Source of the DNA: Terrimonas sp.
GTDB lineage: Bacteria; Bacteroidota; Bacteroidia; Chitinophagales; Chitinophagaceae
DNA: 64,000 bases
Direction of reading: 5' to 3'
NCBI GenBank assembly: GCA_016125075.1
Contig: WGMO01000008.1
Span: 1 to 64,000, forward strand
A program made the translations under genes and the position numbers. Below the pieces are notes generated by a model. It searched no databases and had not been told where the DNA came from. It saw only the letters and a program-made list of their open reading frames with translations. This document shows, in pieces, positions 9,464-18,010 of this stretch. Numbering within the stretch: the stretch's first letter is position 1; every line of letters begins with the position of its first letter.

Positions 9464-11002
9464 ATGAGACAATTGATTGTTCTATTAGCCGGCGTAATAA
9501 CGCTTGCGGGTTGTTCCAAAAAGTTTCTGGATAAAAATTCCCTGACGCAGATCGGGGAAGCAAATTTCTGGAAAACGGAACAGGATGCATTATTAGGTAT
9601 CAATGGTATTTATGAGGCTTTACAGGATCGTGCCCTGTACAGCGGTAACCTGAACGCCAGCCAGGGTTTACCCGGGTTCGACACCTTTGGTGATAACTGT
9701 TATAACGCCTACAAATGGGAGGGTCCCGGAAACTATATGGTGGCCAATGTCGATCCGAGTACTGCCTTTTTTAGTTACCTGTGGACTTCCTGTTATAAGG
9801 GAATCGCCCGGGCCAATGCGGCTATTGAAAATATTGCCAGGATCCCCGTAGAAAATGTGTCTGATGCTAAAAAGCAGGAACTGCTGGGTCAGGCCTACTT
9901 CTTGAGGGCCTTGTTCTATATGAACTTAGCGGTGTATTACAAGGATGTTCCCCTGATTCTGAATGTACAGACTTTGGATGATGCATACGTGACTAAAAAC
10001 ACCTACCAGGAAGTATCTGACCAGATCATAGAAGACCTGAAATCGGCGGCCAATACGCTACCTGTTTCCTATCCTGCCGATCAGTATGGATATGCCACCA
10101 GGGGAGCTGCACTTGGCTTATTGGCGCGGTTTTATTTGTACAACCACGAATACCAGTTGGCCTTTGATGCCACAACTGGTATCATGTCATTGGGCTATAT
10201 TTTGAATCAAAGCTATTCCCAGTTGTTTACCGAGCAGGGAGAATTATCAAAAGAAATCATTTTTTCGGTTCGTTTTATTCAGGATGCATCTGATAATGGG
10301 GAAACATTTTCAGGAACCTATGCCGGTATCCCGAAAGTCGATCAGCAGCCCATGCCCAACCTGGTCAATGATTTTTATTGTACGGACGGTTTGCCAATCA
10401 GCCAGTCTCCCTTATATGCTCCTGCCAATCAAAAAGCCAACCGGGATCCAAGGCTGACGTCAACCGTATATTTTAAGAATGATGTTTTCCTGGTAGATAT
10501 CAACAAGGTGTTTACAGGAAATACCGCCACCAAATATGGATTAAAGAAATATATCAGGAATTCCGCATCTTCTACCGGTATCGCAACTTACGCACCCGGC
10601 GGGCAGGATTTTATAGTACTGCGCTATGCTGATGTTTTATTGATGCGGGCTGAAGCGCTGGTGGAACTTAACCAACTGACAGAAGTTTATACCTTGGTGG
10701 ACCAGGTAAGAAGCCGCGTAAATATGCCCAGTATTGAATCGGTGGAAGGAACAGGGTTAAGCCAGGCTCAATTAAGGGATATTGTGCGGCATGAAAGAAG
10801 GGTGGAACTGGCAACTGAAGGTTTGCGTTTCTTTGACCTGATACGCTGGGGACAGGTACAGCAGTCTTTCCAGACAGTTTCTGCAGATGTCGTTGCCGGA
10901 TATTCGCCGGTATACAGGGGGCCGAAATCTGAATCATTCCCGATTCCGCAATCAGAGTTAGATGCGAACGCAAGCCTGGTACAAAACCCGGACTGGCAGT
11001 AA
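9464..11002 (+). CDS. SusD/RagB family surface glycan-binding lipoprotein
   Basis: Lipoprotein partner of the SusC-like porin; it binds the target oligosaccharide at the cell surface and closes over the porin. I start it at ATG 9464 (MRQLIVLLAGVITLAGC), which places the lipobox LAGC properly; the ORF track start at 9446 only adds six residues that overlap susC. Length 512 residues. TPR-like helices such as GQAYFLRALFYMNLAVYY are visible near 140-155, and the family tail FPIPQSELDAN...QNPDW closes the protein. The downstream sulfatase begins about 20 bases after the stop, consistent with one operon through at least 16.4 kb. Confidence 0.96.
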   Translation: MRQLIVLLAGVITLAGCSKKFLDKNSLTQIGEANFWKTEQDALLGINGIYEALQDRALYSGNLNASQGLPGFDTFGDNCYNAYKWEGPGNYMVANVDPSTAFFSYLWTSCYKGIARANAAIENIARIPVENVSDAKKQELLGQAYFLRALFYMNLAVYYKDVPLILNVQTLDDAYVTKNTYQEVSDQIIEDLKSAANTLPVSYPADQYGYATRGAALGLLARFYLYNHEYQLAFDATTGIMSLGYILNQSYSQLFTEQGELSKEIIFSVRFIQDASDNGETFSGTYAGIPKVDQQPMPNLVNDFYCTDGLPISQSPLYAPANQKANRDPRLTSTVYFKNDVFLVDINKVFTGNTATKYGLKKYIRNSASSTGIATYAPGGQDFIVLRYADVLLMRAEALVELNQLTEVYTLVDQVRSRVNMPSIESVEGTGLSQAQLRDIVRHERRVELATEGLRFFDLIRWGQVQQSFQTVSADVVAGYSPVYRGPKSESFPIPQSELDANASLVQNPDWQ

Positions 11003-11023
11003 TTGAAGAAAAATATTCAGTAT

Positions 11024-12445
11024 ATGATAACAGGAAGAAATCACCTTGGTCTTATACTGTGCATAGCGTTTTCCTTTATGGCTAAGCTGTCTATTGCCCA
11101 GTCATCAGCTCCGAATATCATCATCATTCTGGCTGATGACCTGGGTTATGCCGATGTCGGTTTCAATGGATGTAAAGATATTCCCACACCCCATATTGAT
11201 CGAATCGCCAGCAATGGCGTGGTCTTTTCAAGGGGTTATGTAAGCTATGCTGTGTGTGGCCCCAGCAGGGCGGGTATCATGACTGGCCGGTACCAGGACA
11301 GGTTTGGGTTTTCCAAAAACCCTTTATTGGCACCCAATGATCCGGAAATGGGTTTGCCATTGGAACAGCAAACTATAGCCGAGTTTTTAAAAGAACAGCA
11401 ATATGTTACCGGTGCTATTGGTAAGTGGCACCTGGGTGCCTATCCAACTTTACGGCCCAATAAAAGGGGGTTTGATTTCTTTTTTGGTTTCTTAAGCGGC
11501 GGTCACCGGTATTTACCGGAAGAATTGACTTTGCAAGACCTCTCGGAGGCAAAATCACAGTTTGATGGATACCGTACTAAATTGCTGCGCAATGAAAAAC
11601 GGGTTGAAGAAAAGGAATACCTGACGGATGCCTTTTCCCGCGAAGCTGTTCATTTTGTAGAAGAGAATTATAAAACCCCTTTTTTCCTTTACCTGGCTTA
11701 TAATGCTCCGCATACTCCATTAGAGGCGACCGGGAAATATTTAGACCGATTTAAACAGATTAAAGACGAAAAACGGCGCACGTATGCTGCCATGATCAGT
11801 GCCATGGATTATGGTGTCGGTTTGCTCATGGATAAACTGCAAAGCCTGGGTATTGAAAACAATACCATTGTGTTTTTTCTGTCTGACAACGGGGGGCCCA
11901 TCCATGCCAATGCTTCCAGCAATGCTCCCTTAAGAGGTGAAAAGGGTGATTTCTATGAGGGCGGAATTCATGTGCCTTTTGCAGTACAGTGGAAAGGTCA
12001 TTTGCCCGCTGGAACGCGATATGATGGACCGGTGATCTCTCTCGACATCTTTGCCACAGCTGCAGCGCTGGTCAGCGCTGAACCGCGAAATACCCTGGAT
12101 GGTGTGAACCTGTTGCCCTACCTGTCGGGTGAAAAAAAAGGAGTTCCCCATGACGATCTTTTCTGGAGAAATTTTGCAGTTGAAAAATTTGCAGTGGTGG
12201 GACCTACCTATAAGCGGATCGACCAAAAAGATAAAGCAGCACAGCTATTTAATCTAAAAAAAGATATCAGTGAAAAGATCGATATATCTTCTGTGGTAAA
12301 TAATCAATCCATCATGTCCGACCTCGAAAATAAAATAAAAAGGTGGAGCGGGTTGCTGATACCGCCGAAATTCCTGGGACTCCTGGAAGACCAGGAATAT
12401 TCCCAACAGCACCCGGAGCGATGGATGGTAAAAGATAATAAGTAA
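11024..12445 (+). CDS. S1 family sulfatase (arylsulfatase-like), secreted
   Basis: Removes sulfate esters from the PUL glycan in the periplasm or outside. The ORF track begins at a TTG (11003) right after susD; the ATG at 11024 gives MITGRNHLGLILCIAFS and a signal peptide ending near SIAQ, so I prefer it (473 residues). The metal-binding ILADDLGYADVG is near residue 37 and the formylglycine motif C-x-P-S-R is seen as VCGPSRAGIMTGR near residue 77, so it is a Cys-type enzyme that needs an activating maturase (not in this window). GKWHLG and the C-terminal metal site FLSDNGGP are also present. Members of different S1 subfamilies remove sulfate from different positions, and the subfamily cannot be told here. 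Confidence 0.94.
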   Translation: MITGRNHLGLILCIAFSFMAKLSIAQSSAPNIIIILADDLGYADVGFNGCKDIPTPHIDRIASNGVVFSRGYVSYAVCGPSRAGIMTGRYQDRFGFSKNPLLAPNDPEMGLPLEQQTIAEFLKEQQYVTGAIGKWHLGAYPTLRPNKRGFDFFFGFLSGGHRYLPEELTLQDLSEAKSQFDGYRTKLLRNEKRVEEKEYLTDAFSREAVHFVEENYKTPFFLYLAYNAPHTPLEATGKYLDRFKQIKDEKRRTYAAMISAMDYGVGLLMDKLQSLGIENNTIVFFLSDNGGPIHANASSNAPLRGEKGDFYEGGIHVPFAVQWKGHLPAGTRYDGPVISLDIFATAAALVSAEPRNTLDGVNLLPYLSGEKKGVPHDDLFWRNFAVEKFAVVGPTYKRIDQKDKAAQLFNLKKDISEKIDISSVVNNQSIMSDLENKIKRWSGLLIPPKFLGLLEDQEYSQQHPERWMVKDNK

Positions 12446-12469
12446 ACGGATCATCATAAATTTTGACCC

Positions 12470-13138
12470 ATGCGCAGCATTTTTTTACAATTGAAAATTG
12501 TTTTGTTTATAATGGCAATTACCATTGTTGCCCCTGGGTTTACCTACCAGCATGCAAAATTGCTCATTATCGGGGATTCGATTTCTATCGGCTATACACC
12601 TTATGAGAAAAAGACCCTGGCGGATAAGGCCGATGTTATCCACTGTAAAGGGAATGCGAAATACACCGCTAATGGATTACAGCACCTCGATGAATGGCTG
12701 GGGGATGAAAAATGGGATATCATTCAATTCAATTGGGGGCTATGGGATCTTTGTTATAGAAACCCGGATCTGGATGAAGTCCCCGCCAATCGCGATAAGA
12801 TCAACGGTACTATAACAACTTCTTTGGAACAATATCAAGCTAACCTGGAGGCGATTGTAAAACGTTTAAAACAGACAAAGGCCAAACTGGTATTTGTTAC
12901 CACCACTTATGTACCGGAAAACGAACCGGGCAGGTATGATAGAGATGTTGAATCTTATAATGACATTGCCAAAAAAGTGATGCAGGCCAACGGGGTCGGG
13001 GTTATTGATATTTATCCATTGTCCAAAGAGATCCATCAGCAGGATGGGTTGGGAAATAATAATGTGCACTATACGGACGAGGGGTACCGGAAACTTTCTG
13101 ATGAAATATGTAAGGAGGTAAAAAACTTGTTGAACTAA
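12470..13138 (+). CDS. SGNH/GDSL-type hydrolase (probable carbohydrate esterase)
   Basis: Probably removes acyl (acetyl-like) groups from the PUL glycan. A signal peptide (LKIVLFIMAITIVAPGFTY) precedes block I, LLIIGDSISIGY, which contains the nucleophile serine. FNWGLWDL resembles the block with the oxyanion asparagine. The C-terminal block reads NNNVHYTDEGY: the catalytic His is present, but the position normally held by Asp in DxxH is Asn. The 222-residue length is normal. It starts 24 bases after the first sulfatase and ends 7 bases before the beta-helix gene, so it belongs to the operon. The fold family is clear; the acyl group and activity are inferred, and the Asn leaves some doubt about the catalytic dyad. 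Confidence 0.85.
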   Translation: MRSIFLQLKIVLFIMAITIVAPGFTYQHAKLLIIGDSISIGYTPYEKKTLADKADVIHCKGNAKYTANGLQHLDEWLGDEKWDIIQFNWGLWDLCYRNPDLDEVPANRDKINGTITTSLEQYQANLEAIVKRLKQTKAKLVFVTTTYVPENEPGRYDRDVESYNDIAKKVMQANGVGVIDIYPLSKEIHQQDGLGNNNVHYTDEGYRKLSDEICKEVKNLLN

Positions 13139-13145
13139 AAATAAT

Positions 13146-14852
13146 ATGATGATGGGAAGAGGGTTGTACGGATGGCTTTTTGGGTTTGTGGTTTTGGGAA
13201 ATAGTTTTATCGGGGCAGGCAGTAAGGACAACCCATGTATACAGCCAACCAAAATTGATCAACACCATGCAGCCGTTTCTTATTTTGTTCATCCTTTGCT
13301 GGGTAGTGATTTGAATGATGGCACCTCCAAAGAAAAGCCGTTTAAAACCTTTCTTCCCCTGGAGAAAATCAAATTCAATCCCGGCGACGAAATCATCCTG
13401 GCAGCCAACCAGCGGTATACCGGTAGCTTGCAATTGGTGAATCAGGAGGGCAGCCGGGAAAAACCGATCCTGGTGAGATCCGTTGGATGGAAGGAAGGAG
13501 AACCGCCGATGCCGGCGCTCATTGATTTTAAAGGGTTGGCAAACGGTATCCTGATCCAGGATGTCAGTTTTATTCATATCTCCAACATCCGGCTGACCGG
13601 GAATGGCTTTGATCAGGCGAATGAAAAATCGGATATGCGTTGTGGCATCCTTGTCAATAGCAATAACCGAAAAGAAATGACCGGTATCCGGCTGGATCAT
13701 ATTTTTATCCGGGATGTATATTTTGAGAATGCCGGTTTTATAAGGAATGTCAGTGAAGTACACAGTGCCAATGGCACGCAGCAATATGGGTGGGGAATCA
13801 GGGTCATCAGCAGGCAGGAGGACCGGACAATACGGGACATTCAAATTTCTGACTGCGAAATCACTGATGTCAGCCATACAGGCATCAAGTTCACCGGGAA
13901 TAAAAAGAATATCAGGGACGTAAAGATCCTCCGCAATGCTGTAAAGTATACCGGGGGCCCGGGTATGCAAATGTCGGAAGTGCAGGCAGTATATGTAGCG
14001 GATAATGTGGTCGACCATTCCGGGAGTAATAATGAAAGCCGGAAATGGGGCCGGGGTAGCGGAATATGGACCTGGGGTTCCGCAGGGGTACTGATCGAAA
14101 AAAACAAATTTTTATATGCAAACGGGCCGGGTGATTCGGACGGGGCACATATTGATTATAACTGTGAAAACATTATCATCCAGTATAATTTCAGTGCATA
14201 TAATGCAGGGGGCTTCTGCGAGATCCTGGGAAACAATTACAACTGTATCTACCGGTATAATATAAGTGTAAACGACGGACACCGGGTAAAAGGGGAAAAT
14301 GGCGCTTTCCAGGAAGGAAAGACGCTTTGGTTAAGCGGCTTCCAGGGCGAAAAACAAAAACGGAAAGGTCCTGTTAATACCTATATCTACAATAACACTA
14401 TTTATACTGATCATTCCCTTTACCCGAAATTAGCCTTTGATAATACCAGCAGGGATGTACTCATCGCCAATAATATTTTTTATTTGGTGCATCCTTTTCA
14501 ATGGGTTTTAGGCGACCAGTATAAACCCGATGTGAAAACAAACCGGGTCATTGAAAACATGCAGCTTAAACATAACTTATTCCTGGATAAAAGTGGATGG
14601 CCGTCGCAAATGGCGATATATGGAAGTCAATCTTTTTTTGGCGATCCGCATTTTAAGATTCCCGGAGGCCTGGACTGCCAGGATTATACGCCGCTGAATG
14701 TAGATATTATCTGTAAAAAAGGGATTAGGGTACCCGGTATGAAGATAGAAACAGGTGATTTTCCATTTGACATAGCAATGAGAAAAGATATTCTTGGTAA
14801 CCCGATACCGGATCAACCCAGCATTGGCGCTATTGAACCGGTCGTGGACTGA
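13146..14852 (+). CDS. Secreted right-handed parallel beta-helix protein (lyase or hydrolase candidate)
   Basis: A 568-residue exported protein; the N-terminus MMMGRGLYGWLFGFVVLG is a signal peptide. The opening YFVHPLLGSDLNDGTSKEKPFKT is the usual start of Bacteroidota beta-helix carbohydrate enzymes, and the body repeats short strands ending in N or G (for example VYVADNVVDHSG, VLIEKNKFLYANG, NIIIQYNFSAYN), as expected for pectate-lyase-like helices. The tail DILGNPIPDQPSIGAIEP is also typical. I could not match a specific PL or GH family, so the reaction is unknown; position between an esterase and a sulfatase suggests it acts on the same sulfated, acylated glycan. Any of the three clustered ATGs at 13146-13154 could be the start. 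Confidence 0.8.
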   Translation: MMMGRGLYGWLFGFVVLGNSFIGAGSKDNPCIQPTKIDQHHAAVSYFVHPLLGSDLNDGTSKEKPFKTFLPLEKIKFNPGDEIILAANQRYTGSLQLVNQEGSREKPILVRSVGWKEGEPPMPALIDFKGLANGILIQDVSFIHISNIRLTGNGFDQANEKSDMRCGILVNSNNRKEMTGIRLDHIFIRDVYFENAGFIRNVSEVHSANGTQQYGWGIRVISRQEDRTIRDIQISDCEITDVSHTGIKFTGNKKNIRDVKILRNAVKYTGGPGMQMSEVQAVYVADNVVDHSGSNNESRKWGRGSGIWTWGSAGVLIEKNKFLYANGPGDSDGAHIDYNCENIIIQYNFSAYNAGGFCEILGNNYNCIYRYNISVNDGHRVKGENGAFQEGKTLWLSGFQGEKQKRKGPVNTYIYNNTIYTDHSLYPKLAFDNTSRDVLIANNIFYLVHPFQWVLGDQYKPDVKTNRVIENMQLKHNLFLDKSGWPSQMAIYGSQSFFGDPHFKIPGGLDCQDYTPLNVDIICKKGIRVPGMKIETGDFPFDIAMRKDILGNPIPDQPSIGAIEPVVD

Positions 14853-14889
14853 AATGAAAGCAAATGACTTCTTACCGCTAAATGATAGT

Positions 14890-16404
14890 ATGAAACGAAT
14901 CTCCATATTAATAGGGTTGGCTGCTATGATAGCCGCTTCCTGTAACGATGCCAAAAAAGAACAAAAAACGAAACCCAATATTTTGGTTATTTATATTGAT
15001 GACCTGGGGTATGGTGACCTGAGTTGTTATGGTGCAACGGCAGTACAAACACCTCATGTGGACGCTTTGGCAAAAGGCGGCATGAAATTTACCGATGCAC
15101 ATTGTTCTGCATCAACCTGCACTCCTTCCCGTTATGCGCTATTGACCGGGAGCTATGCATTCAGGAGTAAGGCGGCCATTTTGCCGGGTGATGCACCCCT
15201 GATCATTCATCCGGGTCAGGCAACGCTTCCTTCGATGCTAAAAGATGCAGGCTATGTGACCGGGGTAATTGGTAAATGGCATTTGGGCCTTGGAGATGGG
15301 AAACCGGATTGGAATACAAGTATAAAACCTGGCCCCGGGGAAATCGGTTTTGATTACAGCTTTCTCATACCGGCCACACCCGACCGTGTACCCACCGTTT
15401 ATGTGGAAAACAGCAGGGTAGTCAATCTCGATCTGAAGGATCCCATCACCATCGATTATGCGCATCGGGTGGGTAACGATCCCATTGGCCTGGAGCATCC
15501 TGAGATGCTGAAGATGCAGGCCGACAGCCAGCACAGCGGGACGATCGTCAACGGCATCAGCCGGATCGGTTTTATGAAAGGCGGTCACCAGGCATACTGG
15601 CGCGATGAAGATTTCGCAACCGTACTGAATGATCAGGTCACATCGTTTATTACCCAAAACAAGGACAAGCCTTTTTTCCTGTATTATAGTTTACCAAGCA
15701 TACATGTGCCCCGTTCCCCCAATGCAAAATTTGTCGGTGCTACGGATATGGGTCCCCGAGGGGATGATATTGTTCAGATGGACTGGATGACCGGGGAAGT
15801 GATGAAGACCCTGAAAAACCTGGGATTGGAAGCGAACACCCTGGTGATATTTAGCAGTGATAACGGACCGGTGCTGAATGACGGGTATGCCGACCAGGCC
15901 GTACAACGATTAGGGGACCACCGTCCTGCGGGTATATACAAGGGTGGTAAATACAGCGCCTATGAAGGAGGGACCCGTGTACCCACGATCACCTTTTGGC
16001 CGGGCGAAATCAAACAGGGTGAAAGCAATGCCCTCATCAGCCAGGTAGATCTTTTTGCTTCACTTGCCCAGTTGGTAGGACAAGAAGTGGAGCCGGGTAA
16101 AACTGTTCCGGATAGTAAGAATGTGTTACCGGCATTATTAGGACAATCAATGACAGGAAGGGAAACGATGGTGGAAGAGTCTTTTACCATGTCCCTTCGT
16201 TCGGGAAACTGGAAATATATTGCACCTGCCGCCGGTAAAACACCAGAATGGCTAAAAAATAAGGATGTGCCAAAAGGATTGCAAGCCACCCCTCAACTGT
16301 ATAACCTGGAAGACGATCCCGGGGAAACACATAACCTGGCCGATCAATATCCGGATGAAGTGCAAAGGTTATCCGGGCAACTGAAGGAAATAATGGAAGA
16401 GTGA
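14890..16404 (+). CDS. S1 family sulfatase, lipoprotein
   Basis: Second sulfatase of the PUL. The ORF track begins at 14794 inside the beta-helix gene; ATG 14890 gives MKRISILIGLAAMIAASC with a clear lipobox, so I use it (504 residues). Metal site IYIDDLGYGDLSCYG is near residue 42 and the formylglycine motif appears as STCTPSRYALLTG near residue 77. GKWHLGLGDG and the second metal site FSSDNGPVLND are present. It has a longer middle region (about 130-230) than the first sulfatase, so the two probably act on different sulfate positions or sugars. It is the last gene of the apparent operon; the next 300 bases are non-coding. Confidence 0.93.
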   Translation: MKRISILIGLAAMIAASCNDAKKEQKTKPNILVIYIDDLGYGDLSCYGATAVQTPHVDALAKGGMKFTDAHCSASTCTPSRYALLTGSYAFRSKAAILPGDAPLIIHPGQATLPSMLKDAGYVTGVIGKWHLGLGDGKPDWNTSIKPGPGEIGFDYSFLIPATPDRVPTVYVENSRVVNLDLKDPITIDYAHRVGNDPIGLEHPEMLKMQADSQHSGTIVNGISRIGFMKGGHQAYWRDEDFATVLNDQVTSFITQNKDKPFFLYYSLPSIHVPRSPNAKFVGATDMGPRGDDIVQMDWMTGEVMKTLKNLGLEANTLVIFSSDNGPVLNDGYADQAVQRLGDHRPAGIYKGGKYSAYEGGTRVPTITFWPGEIKQGESNALISQVDLFASLAQLVGQEVEPGKTVPDSKNVLPALLGQSMTGRETMVEESFTMSLRSGNWKYIAPAAGKTPEWLKNKDVPKGLQATPQLYNLEDDPGETHNLADQYPDEVQRLSGQLKEIMEE

Positions 16405-16710
16405 AATTGGTTAGCAGGGGTCTTGATTCGTGCAGGGTGTAACGAACCTAAAAATCCGGTTAAACATGAATATTGCCTGGAGGCTATCCGAAGCCGTATA
16501 CAGTGTAATCAATTTTCAGCATCCTGAAAGATCAGGAAGGGGTTCCTATTCCAAATAGGGGGGGCTAATCATTCATATTTCGGTATGGGCTGTTATTCAG
16601 TGTTTTACTTTCTTAAATTGTAAAAAATTTATAAGAGCGGTGATAAGTCATTCTGAAAGAAAAGTGAAGTCAAAATGAAATTATTTTTTATACCTTTTAA
16701 AACAGGGACA
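16405..16710. other. Non-coding stretch between the second sulfatase and the GH128-like gene
   Basis: About 306 bases without a credible gene. I see a short hairpin CCTATT-CCA-AATAGG just before a seven-G run, the G-tract element described separately, and an AT-rich block just before the next gene (TTTTACTTTCTTAAATTG near 16605) that may hold its promoter but has no perfect TAnnTTTG box. No strong terminator with a T-tract was found after the sulfatase stop. Confidence 0.5.
16556..16580 (+). promoter_or_regulatory. G-tract element matching the one beside the hybrid regulator
   Basis: Reads A-GGGGGGG-NN-AAT-NN-TTCA starting at 16557. The first element at 1929 has exactly the same pattern with the same spacing and the same number of Gs, 14 kb away. 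This ties the GH128-like gene to the PUL as a possible co-regulated unit. It lies about 130-155 bases upstream of the chosen start. Binding by the AraC domain of the hybrid regulator is inferred only. Confidence 0.35.
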
Positions 16711-17928
16711 ATGAAAATGTATCATGTAAAGATATGTGTAATGGTTTTGCTCATCCCCATGCTGGCCTGCAAAAAGAATGTGAAACCACCGGATAATAAC
16801 CCGGGTAATGGCAACGGTGGCAATCCAACGGGTAATTTTTCAGCGTTCCGGCTCACCATTTCTAAAGCAGAAAAAGTGGGTGACCCGAAAATTCAGCTTT
16901 ACCCCGACACGGTTTATTCTTCTTACAATTTAGGTTCAGGTCTTTTCAAAGCCCTCCCGGCTGAATATGACGATAAGATTGTATCCTTTCGCCTGCCCAA
17001 AGGATTTATGGCTGTATTTGCAGCTAACTATGACGGTACAGGTGAGTCGGTTTGTTATGTAGCAATCGATAGTGCCATCAATGCTAACTTACCGGCCAGG
17101 TTGCGCAATAGTATTTCGTATATCCGGTACAGGGCAATCAATAATCCCGATAAAAAAGGAACTGCTTCAACGAATGATACTACAGTTAATGCTTTGGGCG
17201 GTCAGTGGTTTTATGGGTGGAGTTTGAACCGCTCATCTTTTACAGGGCAGCAGTTTGTTCCCATGACATGGGGAAAAGGATCCTGCACGGATGAGAATGT
17301 GAAGACACTGGTTGAAAGGAGTGATGTTGATCATTTATTATCTTTTAATGAGCCTGACAATTCCAGCCAGTCGAATATTTCAAATATGGATACGGCAACG
17401 TCGCGATACAAGGTGATGCAAAAAACAGGTTTGCGACTGGGCGCCCCTGCCACTACGCAAAACCAGGTTTTTGGCAGCGGAAAATGGCTGACTGATTTCA
17501 TGAATCTTGCCCAGATCAAAAATTGCAGGGTTGATTTTATCCCGATCCACTGGTACGACTGGGGTAACCAGACCAATAACCAGTCTACTGACTCATTAAC
17601 TGCTGTAGCCATCTTTAACAGGTTTGTGACCTATGTGCAGAATGTTCACCTGAATTATCCCAAACAAACGATATGGGTAACAGAATTTAATGCAAACCCC
17701 AACCGGACTTCGGTGCCCGTACACAAATATTTTATGAAACTGTCGACCGAATGGATGAATAATACAGCTTATGTGGAAAGGTATTCCTATTTTTTCCCCA
17801 ATAGTGTTCCGGCTGTGAATGCTGATTTTACCTTAACTGAGGCGGGAACATATTGGAAGAGCCTGGCCTCTGCAAAATCATTTTCGGGCAATATTGTTTC
17901 TGATGATACGGTGGTGGTTCCCGAATAG
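16711..17928 (+). CDS. GH128-like glycosyl hydrolase (Glyco_hydro_cc), lipoprotein
   Basis: Probable endo-beta-1,3-glucanase of the small TIM-barrel Glyco_hydro_cc/GH128 type. Start ATG 16711 gives MKMYHVKICVMVLLIPMLAC with a lipobox; the track start (16675) adds 12 residues. Residues about 25-45 are a PDNNPGNGNGGNPTG linker, and about 50-160 form an N-terminal beta domain of unknown role (possibly binding). The catalytic barrel starts at GGQWFYGWSLN; the two catalytic glutamates appear in LLSFNEPD and IWVTEFNA, and VDFIPIHWYDW is the family signature between them. It has its own upstream region rather than being in the sulfatase operon. Whether it works on the PUL glycan or on a separate beta-1,3-glucan is unclear. 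Confidence 0.85.
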   Translation: MKMYHVKICVMVLLIPMLACKKNVKPPDNNPGNGNGGNPTGNFSAFRLTISKAEKVGDPKIQLYPDTVYSSYNLGSGLFKALPAEYDDKIVSFRLPKGFMAVFAANYDGTGESVCYVAIDSAINANLPARLRNSISYIRYRAINNPDKKGTASTNDTTVNALGGQWFYGWSLNRSSFTGQQFVPMTWGKGSCTDENVKTLVERSDVDHLLSFNEPDNSSQSNISNMDTATSRYKVMQKTGLRLGAPATTQNQVFGSGKWLTDFMNLAQIKNCRVDFIPIHWYDWGNQTNNQSTDSLTAVAIFNRFVTYVQNVHLNYPKQTIWVTEFNANPNRTSVPVHKYFMKLSTEWMNNTAYVERYSYFFPNSVPAVNADFTLTEAGTYWKSLASAKSFSGNIVSDDTVVVPE

Positions 17929-18010
17929 GTTATGGAAATGCTTCAAACAGAGTAGGCGGGACAGAAAATATAATGACGCTTGGAGATGAATTGATCCTGA
18001 TGATCAAGGC

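Noticed and set aside
13002-14018. 338-residue minus-strand ORF
   Set aside because: It lies across the SGNH and beta-helix genes on the opposite strand, has no recognisable domain, and both plus-strand genes have signal peptides and family features. A shadow.
17991-18007. TTGATC/GATCAA hairpin between the convergent GH128-like and porT genes
   Set aside because: Short, A+T-rich and without a T-tract; could be chance.
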